From the NCBI GenBank assembly GCA_025201345.1, contig JAIXMG010000032.1, positions 248,001 through 312,000 of the forward strand: 64,000 nucleotides of DNA. Direction: 5' to 3'. Below the pieces are notes generated by a model. It had not been told where the DNA came from, ran no database searches, and saw only the letters and a list, made by a program, of their open reading frames with translations. The translations under genes and the position numbers were made by a program. This DNA is from Thamnidium elegans. Lineage: Eukaryota > Mucoromycota > Mucoromycetes > Mucorales > Mucoraceae. Below are positions 25,185 through 35,846 of the stretch, in pieces; the first letter of the stretch is position 1, and the number at the start of each line of letters is the position of its first letter.

Positions 25185-26648
25185 ATGAACTCTTCATCGT
25201 CTAAAAAACGTTCTTCACCTGCTGAATTAAGCTGGGTCCGAGCTAATTACGATTTATTTGATCACGTTTTATTTTTTAATTACTTCGTCACTTATAAAAA
25301 AACCCGTGCAATTCGTCGATTTAAAACGATTGTCGAACAATGGATCAATAACACACACAAAAAGGAAGCACTTCTCGAAAACTTCAAAGAGTGGAATAAA
25401 ACAAAAGAATCAAAATTATATTGGAAACAAAGAGCTAAAACAGAAACAGAACAATCAGATTCCACTTCCTTTGTCTCGTTTTGTGGTCCTTCCTCTTCAA
25501 CTAGTACAAAAACTAAGTTACCCTTAGCAACAAATTTAACAAAAGAATTAAACTTATTTTTTATTGAAAACATACAACTTCCAGAAGTGCCAAATAGATA
25601 CTTTATAGATAACATTGATGTCTCCTTTATGTTTCATCACTATCAAAAGCAAGTATATGAGCACGCTAAAAAAGAGTTATTTTCATTTAAATCAAACTAT
25701 CACGAATTATTGTGCCTTTCGTCAGTTTTACTCCTTGAAAATAATAGTACCAACAGTATTTTTCTTCGTGTATTTGGTCATAATAATCTACATAAAATAA
25801 TTACACATTTAAAAGTCCACAGTCTCACTATCAGCAATAATGAATTTCTCGACAGTGATGAGTTTCTTTTTGAAAGAATGGTACCTGTATTTATTACAGC
25901 AAAAAAAGTGTTTAAAAAACCTATTACAAGAGAAGAAGGATGCTTACAGTTAATAAACATTGGTATGAATCTTCAAGGCACTCAAAATGTTATTGTGAGG
26001 TTTATAAAAAAGATGTTGGAATCTTTTCCTCTCAATGACTTAGGTGAGACTATTAAAGAGGATGATTTAAAAAGTAGATACATTTTGCCAATACTGCAGT
26101 CATTGTTTGATAATTTGGATGATGAAAATACAGTGTTTTTCAAGGTTACAAATGAAAATAATGCAGAATGCAAACAGAAGGGATTTAATGTTTCTCACCG
26201 ACGACCAGACGGTCAATTCCGGCAAAAGGCGGAACATAAAAACTTTATAACAATTGGGTATATGGAAGCCAAGCCTGAATCAGAAAGTAAGAATTACGAC
26301 GCTTGTATGCAAGATTTATTTCGTCTTGCTACCTTTGGAAAAAATGCAATAGATATTTACTATCTGAAAAGCACCTTATTAATTCAAGCAATCGGGCCAA
26401 CCTTTACTTTCTATTTATTACAAAAGAAAAGTGAGGATATATATTCCATGGTAGAATTAGATAAACTTAATTTCCCAATGAATATAAATCAAATTCCAGC
26501 AATCTTTGGCTATTTAGACCGAATTACTGTATTCGTGGAAATTTTCAAAAAATATGTAAGAGACCAGTGTTCGGATATCAATGATAACGAAAGATTTCGT
26601 AAGACAATGCGTTCTCCCACCATTCGATCTTTGACTGGTAAAGCCTAA
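25185..26648 (+). CDS. Accessory Mucorales-type protein with PD-(D/E)XK-like motif, unknown function
   Basis: Single intronless ORF, 487 aa, in the middle of repeats; not a named family. The N-terminal half is Lys/Asn-rich with predicted helices (residues 1-300). From residue 340 it reads SHRRPDGQF, then about 18 residues later IGYMEAKPES. The spacing D342...E361-x-K363 resembles the metal-binding core of PD-(D/E)XK nuclease folds. The tail DLFRLATFGKNAIDIYYLKS and FTFYLLQKKSEDIYSMVELD followed by RSPTIRSL matches, as I recall, a large family of Mucorales hypothetical proteins with an RPDA...GEVK core. Function is unknown. Lack of introns, AT-rich codons and repeat neighbourhood suggest an accessory or mobile-associated gene. 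ATG at 25185 is the first in frame. Confidence 0.72.
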   Translation: MNSSSSKKRSSPAELSWVRANYDLFDHVLFFNYFVTYKKTRAIRRFKTIVEQWINNTHKKEALLENFKEWNKTKESKLYWKQRAKTETEQSDSTSFVSFCGPSSSTSTKTKLPLATNLTKELNLFFIENIQLPEVPNRYFIDNIDVSFMFHHYQKQVYEHAKKELFSFKSNYHELLCLSSVLLLENNSTNSIFLRVFGHNNLHKIITHLKVHSLTISNNEFLDSDEFLFERMVPVFITAKKVFKKPITREEGCLQLINIGMNLQGTQNVIVRFIKKMLESFPLNDLGETIKEDDLKSRYILPILQSLFDNLDDENTVFFKVTNENNAECKQKGFNVSHRRPDGQFRQKAEHKNFITIGYMEAKPESESKNYDACMQDLFRLATFGKNAIDIYYLKSTLLIQAIGPTFTFYLLQKKSEDIYSMVELDKLNFPMNINQIPAIFGYLDRITVFVEIFKKYVRDQCSDINDNERFRKTMRSPTIRSLTGKA

Positions 26649-27068
26649 TGATTGAATACATATCCCTCTTTTCTCTTTTAGTTTATATATACCTATGCCT
26701 CTTTTCTTTCTTTCTCTCTTTAATAAAAATATATTTTATCTAGTTATTTTAAAGGGGAAATTGGTTACTCAGATGAAGTCATTACTAATTAGCAAATATA
26801 GCTACATTGCGTTTTGTCCAAATAAACTTTTTATTTTTAGATACTAAATTATAAACAAATAATGAGAAAACAGAGTATGTGTATATATATTTTGCAGCTT
26901 TATTGAGTTATTAATCCGCAGAGCATCAATAGTCCTGATGGGGGGTTTTTTTTTTGACCAAAGAATCATTTGATGACTTATTCAAATTATTAGATACAAA
27001 ATTACAGATAACCTAAAGAAAAAAAATTAGTAAACCGCATGTTGTAAGAGTTAATGACTGTCATGCTT

Positions 27069-27341
27069 CTACTAGGCAATGGATAAGGCTTGGTGACCTT
27101 ACCGGTCCTTTCAAATCACAACCACATCAGTAATTCAGCTACTAGGCAATGGGCAAAGCTTGGTGACTCTACCGGTCCTTTCACCTAATATAAAGACGCG
27201 TGCCATTTGTCAAAACTTTTGGTCAAGAGCTGCTGTGTTGCTACTTGTAGGAGTACGTGATCATCCATTCACACCACAGCCATGTTGATAGGTCAGCTAC
27301 TAGGAAATGGATAAGGCTTGGTGACCTTACCGGTCCATTCG
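27069..27341 (+). repeat. Three dispersed copies of a 45-bp motif
   Basis: Copies at 27069-27113, 27139-27183 and 27297-27341, each beginning CTACTAGG and containing GGCTTGGTGACCTTACCGG or close variants, ending GGTCC(T/A)TTC. The copies differ at only a few positions while the DNA between them is unrelated. Copies 2 and 3 also share a CCTAAT tail. Confidence 0.85.
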
Positions 27342-28680
27342 CCTAATGTACCTAACATGTGCACTTCAACCGTCGTTTTACTAAGCAGGATAACCTACCT
27401 AAAATTAATTTAGCTTGATTATCATTTAAACAAAGAAAACAAATAACTTGAAAAGTAGCATACCTAAAAGTCCGTGTATTTCTCAAGAGAGGATATAAAC
27501 AGAGTTAACTAAGGCTTTATAGGAAAGAAGAGGACCAACCATATAGAACGACCAGATTATTTTGAAGCAGTGGTAGAATATTCTTTTTTTTTTTTGAGAA
27601 TAAGGAGTGAAAAAAGACTAAAAAAAATCCTCTTTATATAGAAAAGTACATGTTCCAGTACGTTCTTTTTTTTTTTTTATCTTTTTTTTTTCATGTGATC
27701 AATTAATTAGTTACTTCCATAAATGTTCATGTAAACAAAAGACTCTTTTTTTTTTCATAAAATAAAAAGATATATCAGTTTATTGCTAGGGAAAATTCGT
27801 ATGATTAAATCGATATAGATACAGATTATATTTCTCGTATATTCTTCTTTACAAAAAAGCGAAAAGTATTACTTGGGACGTAGATAATACTTGTATGAGA
27901 AAAAAAAAAATCTAATAAAAAGCATGCTTTTCCTCGAGGTCGTTTTTGTTTATGCACAAATAGTTGGAAATCGGTATCCAGAAGTGTAGATTTGTAGTAA
28001 ACAAATCTGCATAATTTTTTTTATTTTTAATTAACTGTCAACACTTTCATTCGTTTCTTTTTATATATACTTACTCTAGTAGTATCACCACTTCTTGTAT
28101 CCAAATATAAAATTTATTATTGCTATTGAAAGATGTATCAAGAAATAAAAGTAGGTGGATAAAGCTGAAGAGAGCAAAAAAAAAAAAAAAGGGAAAAGTA
28201 TGCCTAATTTGTACTACTTTCCCTTTTTTTGCATGATTTGTTTACTTTGCGCAAGTTAAAAAGATAATCAAGTTTCTTAAATACAATTTCTATGGAAACA
28301 TATGATTATCTACCACTACTAGATGGAAACTATCTCCGTTGTTTATACGACTGAATCGGCTGAAATGAAACAAGGGTTAGTCGTTGTTGATTACTACCTT
28401 TTATGTCTAATTAACTCCATCTCCATTTAGGACAACTTGTTTAAAGCTGTATAAAATTCACAAAATTTATTTATTAACAGTTGCTGTTTTGAAATAAAAT
28501 ATAAGAATATAAGATCCTTGGTAAAAGAGAAATAAAATATAATATAATAGTTACGAAAGAGAAAAGTAAAAAAAAAAAAAAAAAAGTCCAAAATACTGTT
28601 CATAATGCCAATACATCATGAATTTATAATTATAATTATTTTTCTTTTTTTTTAAAAGAAAAAGAAAAAAGTATTTTTTT

Positions 28681-29030
28681 AATGGAAAGAGTCAGATCGC
28701 ATATAATAAACTATCGCAAATAGAGCGTAGTAAGTTCCTCAAATCAACTATGACTACCGAGGTAGAACAAAAGAGATTTCAGAGAGACACTTTACAGAGT
28801 CTAATAAAGCTTTCATCATACTCTTTAAAGGGGTAGGTAGGGGAGGTAGGGGAGGTAGATATCAAGAATCAACGCGAAAATAGCTGTTCTAGTACGCTGC
28901 TCCCAAAGAGGACTTACCCCTCTTCTTCACAAACTTTTGGAACGAGGGAGGAAAATCAACTCCTACTCACGTACTGTACTCTCCTCGAAAGCCAGTAAAT
29001 GATTGTAGCTAGCAAGTTCCTCAACTAGCG
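28681..29030 (+). repeat. Repeat unit copy 1 (A1 + B1)
   Basis: A1 (28681-28830) begins aatggaaagagtc and ends aataaagctttcatcat...ctcttt, with inverted ends (GAAAGAGT / ACTCTTT). B1 (28889-29030) begins ctagtacgctgctccc and ends gttcctcaacta. Both parts recur in copy 2 in the same order. Confidence 0.75.
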
Positions 29031-29054
29031 CTATTCGCGCATTTCATCCATCAA

Positions 29055-29160
29055 TCAAAAAAATGGGCTTTCACAAGATGGGATTCGCACCACTCGCTTC
29101 CGCCCAATTCTTCCTTGTGCAAGGCCATCCACCGGCCCCCAGCATGCAGATCCAAGTGAG
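29055..29160. other. GC-rich patch with pol III box-B-like sequence
   Basis: The minus strand contains GGTGCGAATCC, one mismatch from the tRNA B box, in a GC-rich island, but no convincing A box or cloverleaf can be folded. It may be a tRNA-derived SINE head or chance. A 36-codon frame (starting MGFHKMGF) also crosses it. Confidence 0.25.
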
Positions 29161-29189
29161 AAACAGGCTATAAAAAAAAAGTGGTTTTA

Positions 29190-29782
29190 ATGAAAGAGTC
29201 AAGTTGCCTATAAATTATGACAAATAAAGCTTAAGTTCATGATATCAAATATGCACCACCGAAGCAGAACATAAAAGATGTGGGAGAACACTTTACGACG
29301 TCAAATAAAGCTTTCATCACTCTCTTTCAAAAAAAAAAGAAAAAGAAAAGGGTTGAATCATAAGAATCAACAAGAAAGGTTTGCAGTATACCAGACCCAA
29401 ATATACTACTATAATATAATACCAAGTATTATATTCTTCATCCCACAGTTGCTATCAAAAATAGTATACCAAACAAACCGTAGTTTGAAAGGTATGTAGT
29501 ATACCAAACCCAAAGAAATATACTACTATGGTAACCACCAAGAATCACCATCATGCTACAGTTGCCAATCAAACCGTTGTTTAAAAGGCATGTAATATAT
29601 AGCACCACACAATATGCTACTTCATGCTTTGAAAATGAAACTAGTACGCTGCTCCCGAAGAGGACAGACCTTTTCTTCACAGACTATTGGAACAAAGGAG
29701 GTAAGTCAACTCCTACACACCTATTCAACTTTGCAAGCAAAGCCAAATAGACGATTACACGTATGTAATGTTCCTCAACTAT
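29190..29782 (+). repeat. Repeat unit copy 2 (A2 + insert + B2)
   Basis: A2 (29190-29330) and B2 (29641-29782) match A1 and B1 across their length, including the bridging aagaatcaac. About 260 bp (29377-29640) is inserted between them relative to copy 1. Confidence 0.75.
29377..29590 (+). repeat. Tandem pair of ~105-110 bp units (D repeats)
   Basis: Units start aaaggtttgcagtatacc (29377) and aaaggtatgtagtatacc (29488), both continuing with (c/a)agaccc or aaaccc and atatactactat, and ending (c)aaaccgt(a/t)gttt. A partial third start follows at 29582, and a dispersed copy begins near 31093 (gtcagtataccacaccc). Confidence 0.7.
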
Positions 29783-30780
29783 GGCGAAAAAGGAAAGAAG
29801 AAAAGAAAAAAGAAAAACAAAAAGAAAAAAAAGCGTGTTTTTAAAAAACAGGTTTTTCATTGAAGCGTCATCAAAGCACATGACTACCGCAGTAAGAAGA
29901 AAACAACAGAAGACATGCACACATAATTTTTTGCTGTACTTTTTTTTTATATAAATCCCTATGTACACACCCTACATCCCAAAGAGGTACTCACCGCTAT
30001 CTAAGTGAATGAAGCAACAATAAAATCATCACAACTCATTCCACAGTATTGGATGGAAAGCATTGTTGCTATTAGCGTATATAATCGCTTTTTTTTTCTA
30101 GGAAAAGCAATTAAATATGGAGGGTTGTTAAGTGATAAAAGATTAAAAAGGAATACAGTCTAAATCAAATAACATCAACACAAAGATAATTTTAGTCCTA
30201 TATATCATAGAAAGTAGTTTTTAAATTTATTGTTATGTGACATTTAATACATAGCGCTGTACTATTATATTTGCTAAAAATAATTAAAGTCGTCCTAGTG
30301 TTTAAGCTCTTGTAGAAAACGATACACAAAATATTATTTTGTATAATATCTTGGAAAAGTTCAAGAACTATGTAAATTATTATAATCCAGCATTGTCCAT
30401 CTATTATCCTTTCCAAAACACTTGTTCTTATATGAACATCCAGGCATTTCTTCTGAAAAAGGCAATTTTTATAGTGTTTGAAAAAAGGCGTTTTTATTGT
30501 ATAGTTAAGAGTCAGAACTTGGTTCTTTTGCCCAAGCTGCTTAGTAAAAGTTAGTCGTCAAGACATTGTTTCTAATATCAAATATTGAAAACCGCTTATG
30601 TAACTACTAGTTCTTATGATTATATTAGCTGTCTGTCATATTGTTAAAACAGTATATGCAATTTACTTTTTACCATTTCCAAAAAAAAAACAAGAACATT
30701 AGGGGATAGAAGAAAGTATTATTTCCAACCGCGACAGTATTACAGTCTCCCTAATTAAGAGGCGTTAGTAACATGGTTCT

Positions 30781-30980
30781 CATTGGCAAATCATTATAAC
30801 CAATTTGTAATTTTGAAAGACATCAAGCATAATGCAGTTTTTGTTTTTCGTGACCCAGAGAGTTAATAATTGTCAATATATTCTATACCTCGCATAAAAG
30901 ACTTGCTTCGAAAGGTCATCACCACCAGCATAAAAAGAAAGAGAGCACGACAAGCTATATAATTATAGAAATTAATGGGA
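30781..30980 (+). repeat. Dispersed repeat C, copy 1
   Basis: About 200 bp with diverged match to 31497-31695: shared blocks gacatcaag, acccagag, tcaccacca, aagctat and aggaaattaa-like ends in the same order. Confidence 0.55.
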
Positions 30981-31432
30981 TCAGCTCCTGGTATTCCCTT
31001 TTATCCTTTAATTCTTGCTTACCTTCTAGTACCAAGAGTTACCCATCAAATATAATATTCATATACTGGTCACTTCGTGCTTTGGACAACTGTTTGTCAG
31101 TATACCACACCCAAATATAACCACCAAGTATTCATAAAATAATAATAACACCTCTTTGACAGATTAACCAGATGAAGTTGGACTATCATGTTGTCAAAAG
31201 AGAAAAAAAAAGCCAGATCAATCTGAGGTTTTTCAAATGACAAACTTATTATAAAGTGGTTTACCATGGTTAAGATGTGAAGCTGGACAATAAGGTAAGG
31301 TAAAAGGATCGTTTGAATTAGTGCCACTATAGGTGTAATAGTTAGAAGTGATAGTCCTAACAAGGGTATTATAATTTACACAGATAGCACACCAAATCAT
31401 ACGCCTTGAACCGTCCCTCTAAAGCGGGATTA

Positions 31433-31453
31433 GGAAGTAACACTGTTACTTCC
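31433..31453. repeat. Perfect 21-bp palindrome
   Basis: GGAAGTAACA-C-TGTTACTTCC: ten-base arms around one central base, in a locally GC-rich patch. Confidence 0.9.
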
Positions 31454-31496
31454 GGCGCCACGTTTTGCACTCGTCGCCCTTGACACATCTTCATAA

Positions 31497-31695
31497 GTTA
31501 ATCATTTGGTAAGCTATAATTACAACAAGTATATGTACTTTTGAGAGACATCAAGTGGAAAATGGAGGTGTTTTTTTTTCAGTACCCAGAGTTACCAGTA
31601 TTCTTGAGGAACAATCACCACCATGCAAAGTATATAGCAGTAGGAAGAAGCATCTAAAAAAGCTATTATAATTATTAGTTCAGGAAATTAAAGAA
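31497..31695 (+). repeat. Dispersed repeat C, copy 2
   Basis: Partner of 30781-30980; same order of conserved blocks, with extra T run after the gacatcaag block. Confidence 0.55.
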
Positions 31696-33090
31696 CTTTT
31701 TTTTTTTTTAGCTCATTGTACTCATGGTTTGGTTCTTTTTCTTTTTTCATTACAGAAAAAAAAACCTCCAGATGCTTAATCTTTCAAAATGATCAACATT
31801 AATCAAAATGAGGAAACAAGAAGTGAAGAAATCCAAAACAGAGTTTGGTTGAGTGCTTTTATATAGTGTTTATGTATACTTACATTTGTACCTGACAGCC
31901 TAAAGCTGCATATAAAAAGACGATCACCGTTTGTGCCAATAAGAAATAATCGTAACACAATAAACTATTTACAATACCCCGCCACCCAACTGAATTTTTA
32001 ATTTCAAAATATCGTCTTGAACAATATTAGGCAGTATTGACTAGTCGGGTTTAAAAGAGAACAACAATGTATATTGTACATGTAGTAGAGATTAGAGGAC
32101 ATGAGGTTAAAATATTGTTAGTTTACACTATTTAGGGAAAAAAAAGTGACGTAGTCTTTTTTTTTCGCGCGTGCAAAAAATGCCCTGCCAAAATTTTAAT
32201 TACTATAATATCGCAGCTTTTTATTCCAAAGTGAAGGAAGAAATAATACGAAGACAGTTAATAAAAAGGGGATAAAGAGAGAGAAGTAGTTTAAAGTCTA
32301 CAAGTTACTGCGCCGACAATTCGGTACCATGACAACCAGTTTGATCCGCGTCTCCGCTATTATAACTCATATTCGACTGTAGAGAGCAGATTGAAGGTCA
32401 ACTCTCCTTGCAACCGTTTCCCTCGTTAATGGTAATATATATGTTCTGCTATCGAATTGCTATGATTTTGTGACTTTTTAAAGTGAGTTTAGGTACCAGG
32501 TTTTCGCATCAGAGTGTTTGTTTATTATTTAACACCTATTGCGTTGAGCCACACAATTTATTAAAAAAGTTATACGTAAATAAAAACAGAAAGAAGTTAG
32601 ACAGGATGAAAATCAGGATTGTTCAAGAAGATTAGGAGGGATAGATACCGAAAAGTCTTGAGAAATGAAGGAATGTTTGTAGTCGGGAAATAGCAAAGAG
32701 TTCAGGCCGACCAGAAGAGGTGGTAGACAGCCTCCAATCTTATTCAGCGATTCATCGGTAGGCCTGTTGCTGGTTACGGCTTTAAAGCTAATTAAAAAGC
32801 ATCTGAGAGACGGTCAAAAGCTGCAACAGATAATAGAATAGTAGCAGCAATCCAAAAAGGCCATTTTACCGGACAAGTAACAAATATATATAGTTGTTAT
32901 CTTATGAAAACAACAAGATTTGATTCACGTACATACGATCAGTTCTAATTTTTTAAATTATATACAATACATGATTATCATAAATATAATACTTGTGTTT
33001 TGAAAAATTTACTTGGCAAAGCATTTATAAAATATCCTATAAAAAAAATTACAGAATACGTTTTACATCTATGCTCACTTGCAACAGGCA

Positions 33091-33126
<36 letters not shown>

Positions 33127-33791
33127 TGTACAGCATTTTTATTACTCATCACAGAACAGTTACTTCCAAAATTAGATTCCATCCTTACATCGAGCAGCGG
33201 TAAATAGTGGTGTTAAATCGGGGGACCGAAGACGTCCCAGAGAAATCCACCCTTACTCGTAAAAGAAACAACTAGTGTCAAAATGTCTCACGCTTTCAAA
33301 GTGGAAAATATAAGCGTGTCCTTCCTAAAAAAAAAAGAGAATGTACCAGTTTATCGAAGTCCGATTAAACTTATGTAAAAAAAAATACCCAAGTACAATG
33401 ACTTAATAAAGAATTCTTGACTTAACAAAAAAAAGAATATTTGAACTGAGGGTTGAGAAAAGATCAATTGAGCTTTTGGTTTCTTTTTTTTAAAAAAAAA
33501 AAAAAGAATGACACGTTTAAAAAAGTACTCTTTTATTTTTTCACATATAAAAAGACTTTGATTCAATTCCCAGCTCCAGAGCTATTTTTTTGTATAAAAA
33601 AAAAAAAAAAAAAAAAAGATATATTGTGTCACGCTTTAATCAATAAGCATATCGTAATCATTAAAAAAGAGAGAAAATGCTGTCATTTTTCTCCTAAAAC
33701 TTTTAGACTGCGTCGCACATTCCCCTCCTCCCCCCTTTTTTTCCTTTTTCCCAGGTTTATATATAAACGTGTGGGGAATAGGACGCGTTTA

Positions 33792-33912
33792 TGGGGGGGT
33801 GTACATCAGAACTCCCGGTATATCCTGAAGGGGGGGAGGGGTTTGTTAAGCAGTATATTTTTAAAATTCAGGGGGGGGGGGATTTATTTAAGGTTTTTTT
33901 TTGGGGGGGGAG
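33792..33912 (+). other. Cluster of guanine runs (possible G-quadruplex)
   Basis: Runs of 7, 7, 4, 12 and 8 G within 120 bases (gaagggggggagggg, cagggggggggggat, ttgggggggga), in an otherwise AT-rich region. The strand bias is complete: all runs are G on the plus strand. Confidence 0.7.
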
Positions 33913-35846
33913 GAGCAAATTTTTATACATCGGGAAAAAGCGTGTTCGAACTAAAAAAGAAAGTTTAAAAGGTCGATCGTGTTCGTATCGCGCCGAAATA
34001 ATTTTTTTGAAACGGTTTTTTTTTAATCCGGGGAAAACTCTTGAAAATATGGGTTGGTTTTATTAAAGGCAAATATCATACGAGGAAGGTAATTCGTTTG
34101 CACACGAAAAAAAAAAAAAAAAAAAAAGGCGTGAGATATTTTAAGCGATTACGTTAGGTGACATTTAGCATATGAAATATTTTTATTTTCCCCACATTTG
34201 TTTTTTTTGTCAAACATGTTTTCTAAACTCTTAAAAATTTGTGATACAATCGGTTTTTTAAAATCAACAAACAAAAAAAAAAGAAAAAGATATGAAATTA
34301 GTAAAAGACTGAATTTGCTGCATGAAAATGTGAAAATGCAGTTAAAAAAAAAGCTTTTGTTTACAAAATCTCCGTGGTATTTACATCAAAAAAAATGATA
34401 CGCATAAATGTAAACGATTTTGCTTATTAAAACCATCCCACTGTCTTTCGCCGGTTTCGGACTAGTACGGGAGTGACAAAATGCTTGCCTCCACATGCTT
34501 AAAAAGCTTGACAAGATCTAGAAAGAGAGAAAAAAAAAAAGACAAAATTATGATCTAGGAGTTTAAATGAGATACAGGTATTGATTTATAAGAAAAAGAC
34601 AGCTATTTTTTTTTTTTTTTTACGCACGCACATACTTTTTTTTTTTTAGATTTATTAGTAAAATTAGGAAGGGTGTTTAATCTCTTCCGAATTTTGCTGC
34701 ACTGGTATTACAATTTAGTATAATAGCGTACCTTTTTGAGCGCACTTTATATAATATACGATAGAGAATATATGCAACGATATCTATCAAGCTAAAAATA
34801 CATTGTCTATCATGTTGATATATGGCGTGCAATATGTATGCGCGTTTTGCTAGGATACGAATGCTTACAACCGTGTGAAAAAAATGTGACCAGAAAAAAA
34901 AAAGCGCTTATACACTTATCTTTGTAAAAACCATGTGATTTATGTATTGGCATGAAATCAAAATAGAGTACTGGGAAAAATCGTATCAAGTCTGCACGTT
35001 TTTTTTGGGGGGAGAGGGTTTACTGAACTAAACTTTTTTTTTTTCCGCGGCCAGCTAAGCATATTTGCAAAAAATTGACAAATGCATTTTTATGACAAAT
35101 CATATTTTTTTTTTTTTTACAGTAAATGTATACATTTTCGGCACTGATTCTATCAAAGTAGATCCATCCGCGCCTAGTTTGCCATATATAGTCTGGTGTG
35201 ATTCACTTGAATCATAAACATTTGTATAAAATCAATTTAAAAAAGCGTACTCAGGAGCATATGAGAATCTCCCTAGAAAAGAAAAAAATCTACCCCCGGA
35301 AAATAAACTTTCCTATACAATTATCCTTGAGCGCACAAAAAAAAAAAAGTGACATTTTTTTTTTACTTATCAAAATAAAGACTCAATCTAATCAAAAAGG
35401 GGTCTGACAATAACTTCAAAAAAAAATGTTATGATGGATCTGATTGCGATAATCACTCACTTTATATATTCTTTAAATGAGCGACAAGGGTTTTTTTTTT
35501 TTTTTTTGAAAAAAAAAGGTACAAATGTCTATCCCCACACAATTCAAAATAGTTTGGTTAAAAAAAAAAACCTGAGAAAAAAAAAAAAAAAAAAAAGACG
35601 TGTGACATCAAAACTAACAATTGAACGCAGTCTAAAGGTTTACGCATCTTATTCTCTTTTTTTTTTTTTTTTTTTTTTTTTAATAATAAATAAGCACTGT
35701 TACAGTAAAGAAAAAAAAAATACATGACAAATTTTTTTATTTTCGGATAGAGTTATTTTGTGGGGGGTGTAGTACAGCGGGAAATTATGTTCAGACCAAC
35801 AAAAAGATGAGAGAAAATGATAGTGAAAAAGAACAAATTCCCACCC

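Larger units (their letters stand above)
26649..35846. other. 9-kb gene-poor, repeat-rich island
   Basis: No ORF here has recognisable homology; the frames present are short, low complexity or shadowed by homopolymers. The island holds the repeat families listed separately (27069-27341, 28681-29782, 29377-29590, 30781-31695), a perfect palindrome, a G-run cluster and many T/A homopolymers of 8-30 bases. A 52-codon open stretch near 32687-32842 has mixed composition but no ATG or family resemblance. GC-rich patches (29060-29160, 31410-31480) stand out against the AT-rich background. Confidence 0.6.

Noticed and set aside
25185..26648. LINE or DNA-transposon reverse transcriptase/transposase identity for the 487-aa ORF
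   Set aside because: No RT (YADD), integrase (DDE) or HTH signature is present; the nuclease-like D-E-K core and recalled Mucorales family fit better.
27988..28008. 8-bp hairpin AGATTTGT...ACAAATCT
   Set aside because: Short AT-rich hairpins are expected at this base composition.
29055..29160. Possible tRNA gene on minus strand
   Set aside because: The B-box match is good but T-stem pairing fails at two positions and no acceptor or anticodon arm can be folded.
22964..32516. Shared accaggttttt/cgcatcag phrase at 22964-22983 and 32496-32515
   Set aside because: Only about 19 bp with one mismatch and different flanks; chance or a common short motif is more likely than a repeat family.
32993..33203. 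Overlapping short frames with long poly-Lys runs
   Set aside because: They are translations of an A homopolymer, not genes.
33453..34066. 171- and 91-codon overlapping frames around the G-run cluster
   Set aside because: Composition is that of homopolymers (poly-K, poly-F, poly-G); no conserved motifs.
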